Source of the DNA: Polytrichum commune
Taxonomy: Eukaryota; Streptophyta; Polytrichopsida; Polytrichales; Polytrichaceae
DNA length: 64,000 nt
NCBI GenBank assembly: GCA_950295325.1
Contig: OX485809.1
Coordinates: 4,962,001-5,026,000, forward strand
Direction of reading: 5' to 3'
The notes beneath the pieces were generated by a model. The model was not told where the DNA came from, ran no database searches, and was given only the letters and a program-made list of their open reading frames with translations. The position numbers were made by a program, and so were the translations under genes. This document shows positions 60,369-64,000 of the stretch, piece by piece. The number at the start of each line of letters is the position of its first letter. Position 1 is the first letter of the stretch.

Positions 60369-60860
60369 CTAGTGAACAAAGGATACCAGCTGCAGACACA
60401 ACTACTTCTTAATTAGCTACCTCAGGACATCACATAAAAGACATTAAACAGTGAAGCAAGCCATGGGCAAAGAGCCTAGAAATGGTCACTTCTCAAAGAC
60501 CTTTAATACTTTACCTGCAAATGTATGGGGCGTTTTCTCATGTCCCCAGATGCTGCTGCTGCTCTTTCTGATGTCAAACAGGGAATAGCAATAATCACAA
60601 GTCAGCTCCATTTATCTGAAAGATATCAAGTACATGCAACTTGACTAATTTGTGACAACAAAATAGGTCCTTACTGATCAATAAACTCAACTTACACCAG
60701 GGTGATCAACCTCACTCAATGGAATGCTGTGGCCTAGCAAGAAAAAGTTACCAGCTGAAGACACGACTACTTCTGAATTAGCTATATCAGGACGTCACAT
60801 AAATTATATCAAACATTGAAGCAAGCAATGGGCAAGCCATGGGCAAAGAGCCTAGAGGAT
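60366..60860. repeat. Direct repeat upstream of the MIT exon, about 356-bp spacing
   Basis: TACCAGCTGCAGACACAACT through ATGGGCAAAGAGCCTAGA (60386-60480) recurs as TACCAGCTGAAGACACGACT through the same ATGGGCAAAGAGCCTAGA (60750-60856). A duplicated splice-site or intron segment is likely. Confidence 0.75.
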
Positions 60861-62227
60861 AATAATCTTAGAAAGTGATTATAAGATAAAAAACCATAAA
60901 CTCTGTGAATTTGTGAACCTGCTTATTGAAGCGGAATTACTTACAAGTTAGCGACTAGAGTTTTGGTAGAAAGGGTCAATTGCGTTTGTAATCCCTTTAG
61001 ACAATTAAGTGATATAATGCAACTCCTACAAAGATTCAAAAGCTTCTACAGTTCAATTCCATTGAATCTTCTCACTTGATAGGCAGCGTCCAGCCTCCAG
61101 CGTGCCTTGCTTTCAGAAGGAAATAAAATCCAAGATCTCCACTCAACAACCAGTCGATCACCTCAACCTCATCATGGAATCGATTTGGAGCTCGTGCAGC
61201 CCAAAATACCAGCAACGACACTATTCCTAGCATGAAGCATGACAGTATGTGAGAGAGGATGTGTAATTTCCTTTATAATTTGTATGACAAGCTTGCGGAT
61301 TCACAGGATATGAAGCTCCTTCATCATTCATACCATGCTATATTTTAGTAACCCCTAGACTGTAATTTCATCCGAGGAGAAAGTTCAAGGTTTTGGGAGA
61401 ACGGGCATGCTGGGATTGCCACCTAGGAAAGTATATATGACGTGTCACGCCACCTCGTCAGAATATGACTACCGAGTCAGCAGGATCGTAATAAGGAAAT
61501 TGAGACTCGGGGACCGACAGACCGAAAGACGACAAACATCGCACGAGCAGCACTCCGACGCAACAAATCGGACGAGCTCTAAAATAGTTCAAACTACCGA
61601 AAATGAATTGCCTTTGAAGCGCAACTTCGCCAAGTGCTGCCAAAATTTCTGACTCTGCGACACCCACCACCCGCATATGATGGAAATTAGTGTTACATAA
61701 TACGTTACCTCCTGAGTCATGGGGTTAGCCTTACCATATGTTGCTGTTTCTTTCGTCTTTGTTCGGTACAGTAGTTTGGCACTTAACGTTTTTTTAAGTA
61801 CATCCATCTCAGATTCTTCCACTTTTATGTAGAAGAGTGTTGGAGGTTGCAATTGGGGCCTGCAGATTGAACTATGTTGTGCGTGCCATGTGGTTGATGG
61901 TAATCACTGATGTGGGTGAAAATGATCAAGAATGAACGCGGGAATTTTGTTTTTGTTCAGCTCAGCCAGTTCTGTTTCTGTCTGTTTCTCTCGGCATTTT
62001 GTGTCAGCAACCGAAAATCCACGAGCCTGGAAAAGTATGTTGGAGTCGGGGAAATTAAAAGCAAGTTTTAGGGTTTAGGTTATGTTGTTTCTGGATTACG
62101 GCATGTTGTTGTTGCGTCTATTACACCAGTTCTTCAGCGGTTGCTGATGTATTCGGAATGTAGAGAAGCTGCATTCGATGTAGAGAAGCGCTCTATTGTT
62201 GTCCTCATTTCCTTGTTCTCAGCCTGA
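60861..62227. other. Gene-free spacer between the pseudogene and the ALG1-like gene
   Basis: This contains the duplicated segment at 61141-61465 and the probable promoter of the ALG1-like gene. No other coding signal is recognised. Confidence 0.5.
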
Positions 62228-62946
62228 ATGCCCTCTACATCCGACGAATCAAAACCCAAGACTTTGAAGATGATGGGCACTCGGCGAAGGGCAGCTGTGG
62301 TAGTGCTGGGAGATCTCGGCAGGAGTCCTCGCATGCAGTACCATGCTCTCTCCCTCGCAAATCAGGTACTGATTAGCATTATTAGTCCGGTGGGAATTTT
62401 TTTTGGTATATTGTTGACATCCCTGCCGGATTTCCACCTTCGTTGTGCATCTTCATCTGCATGTCGACCAACCCTCGCAGCTCTTGTGGACTTGGACTGC
62501 CCTTCTTTTTGAGGATTGCCTTAACTTACACTGGGTTTTGCAAGCCAAGGAAATTGTATTTGTGCATTTCGTATGAGGACTTCCAAAACAGACTGTAATG
62601 CAATGTGTCAAGTTTAATTGCTAACTTGCTCTTGTTGGCAGACATGCCAGTCACATGTTGCATTGAACAATTTGTGCTGTGGTGCTTGTGCCCTAGCATA
62701 TTCCCCCTTGTATTTATTCGGCTGTATTCGAAAGAAAATGAGTGCTGGACCGCTGGAAATCTGGTTCGGTGATTCTCAGACTTGCTAACTTTAATATGTA
62801 AGCGCTCCATACAATTGATACTGACTCAATCCTGTTTTTGCATTGCAGCCTGGGATGGACGTGGATGTGGTGGCGTCTGCAGGTGCCTCAGCAATTCTTG
62901 CTATCATCATTTTTGCTACCCCTTCAATTAAAATGCAAGAGCAGTT
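62228..62946 (+). CDS. ALG1/TURAN-like beta-1,4-mannosyltransferase, 5' exons (partial)
   Basis: ALG1 adds the first mannose to the dolichol-linked chitobiose on the cytosolic face of the ER; TURAN is its plant relative. Exon 1, 62228-62365, encodes 46 residues with an in-frame stop just before the ATG. It contains the family's N-terminal hallmark AAVVVLGDLGRSPRMQYHAL. Exon 2 starts at 62849 after TTGCATTGCAG and continues in phase as PGMDVDVVASAG and then TPSIKMQEQ, matching the VDIVAYxGS...HPSI region in order. The exon 2 end is uncertain: the frame runs open to 63064, and an internal CAG|GTGCCT donor with a TTTTTTTGTTTCAG acceptor near 62960 offers an alternative. I could not find the next conserved exons with confidence before the window ends, so the gene may continue outside or may be decayed. 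Confidence 0.7.
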
Positions 62947-63476
62947 CTTTTTTTGTTTCAGAGAAAACCGAGATTCCTTCCCAAAGGGATATGACATGAA
63001 TGAAGAAGTTTTGGTGTGCAAATTTGCAGTGCTAATATGGTTGTTAACATTGATAGGGTTTTGATAGAGATGCTGATGTGCAGGGACGGAGCCTCATGCA
63101 GACCTTCTACAGCATCCACATATTCATCTCCATCTCATGGTTAGTATACAATTGAATTTTTCATTCAAAATCAAGTTTTTCACACCTTTGATGTTAGGCT
63201 TAGAATAAATGGTTGTGGAAGGATTTGATGTACTTTTGTTAGCAGCAAGGTTTGTTTATTACTATACTCCAGCTATGTTCTGGCTACTTTGATCAGTGCT
63301 GCAAATATCAGCTTACCACTATGAAAAATTATTCAGTTCTGCAAAGCTGTAGCTACTTCAGGTCTCTTGTAGGTTAGCTATTGGCATTGTCTTCCTTCCT
63401 GTGCTGGTTTGAAGAGTTATCCTTTTAACTCAACTGGACTTTTTGTCGGGAGTTGTTCCTCTATGATTTTCCATTT

Positions 63477-63719
63477 GTTGTTTTGCATACAAAATCAATA
63501 ATTTCTTTCCACTTACAGTGTATCCTGGGAGGTAGTGTTTGAATCTGAATGAACAGCAACCTATTGCAGTTTACTGAGGGCCTAACATATTTTAGCACCT
63601 CCTGGCATGCCAAAATGAGTTTGACCCTCAATAAACTGATATGAAATATGCTTTATTCAAACCTTCACACTATCTAGAAGAATCCAGCGAAAACTAGGAA
63701 GGTATCGTATGCAAACAAC
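63477..63719. mobile_element. GGTTGTTTTGCATAC MITE, second copy (reverse)
   Basis: GTTGTTTTGCATAC at the left is mirrored by GTATGCAAACAAC at the right. The inner hairpin GTTTACTGAGGGCCTAACAT / TTTGACCCTCAATAAACTG surrounds AGCACCTCCTGGCATGCC, the reverse of the hairpin in the 33527-33773 copy. It lies downstream of or within the ALG1-like gene. Confidence 0.72.
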
Positions 63720-64000
63720 CAAATCTTGACCAAATGTCATGTTGAGTAAGAGGATAACTCTATTTTGATCAAATTTGGCTGATTCTCTTGGCATGTCATA
63801 CTTGTTTGTCATGACTGTTAGGGTTCTTACTGTTTGGCTTTTGTAATCTGTAATTGCAGAGGGCTCCATTTCCACAAGGCCTACCCAGGGTTTTATATCT
63901 ACTGCTTTTGCCCTTGAAATTAATGATACAGTTTTTGACACTTGTTTGGATACTGTGCATCCAAATATCTGCCCCAGACTTTTACTTGGTCCAGGTATGC
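63720..64000. other. Window end, nothing recognised
   Basis: If the ALG1-like gene is intact, this may be one of its introns. I see no exon with family motifs here. Confidence 0.35.

Noticed and set aside
1-64000. CRISPR arrays, operons, phage or bacterial defence systems
   Set aside because: Spliced genes and plant transposons dominate; the short tandem repeats lack alternating unique spacers.

Overview
This is nuclear DNA from a eukaryote with spliceosomal introns, most likely a land plant. Five things point there: a plant-type SnRK1 beta subunit (N-myristoylation signal, starch-binding/KIS domain, ASC domain), a plant-like centromeric histone H3, an intronless OST3/OST6 gene, a plastid-type CPBP protease with a transit-peptide-like N-terminus, and a short interstitial run of the plant telomere repeat (CCCTAAA). 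Nothing bacterial is present: no operons, no rRNA or tRNA gene, no CRISPR. I cannot name the species. Low gene density and heavy repeat content suggest a medium or large plant genome.

Layout. 1-31.4 kb holds no host gene. It is built from transposon remains: a full-length but dead Tc1-type (DD34E) element at 67-1648, several families of small inverted-repeat elements (MITEs) with target-site duplications, foldback elements, and tandem repeats of about 61, 148, 202 and 346 bp. 31.4-46.7 kb is the gene island: SnRK1 beta subunit (minus strand, 4 exons), then, divergently across 1.5 kb, a CPBP-family membrane protease (plus, 4 exons), then CENH3 (plus, 4 exons). For all three the exon-intron structure closes in frame from ATG to stop. 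46.7-53.3 kb is intergenic with a few elements. 53.3-54.3 kb is the single-exon OST3/OST6 gene (minus). 54.3-62.2 kb contains a long palindrome, a small pogo-like element with an ORF, and a broken spastin-like AAA ATPase gene (MIT exon plus a truncated AAA domain with an internal stop). 62.2 kb to the end starts an ALG1/TURAN-like mannosyltransferase gene whose remainder is unclear or outside the window.

The genes do not form an operon or an evident pathway cluster. OST3/OST6 and ALG1 both act in ER N-glycosylation and lie 8 kb apart, but this may be chance. I found no convincing new multi-gene system. The most notable items are the very short, complete CENH3 gene with repeat-loaded introns, the DD34E Tc1 element in plant-like DNA, the compact pogo-like element carrying a 3'-end transposase-like ORF, and a hAT-type MITE with a perfect 8-bp target duplication inside a 148-bp tandem array.
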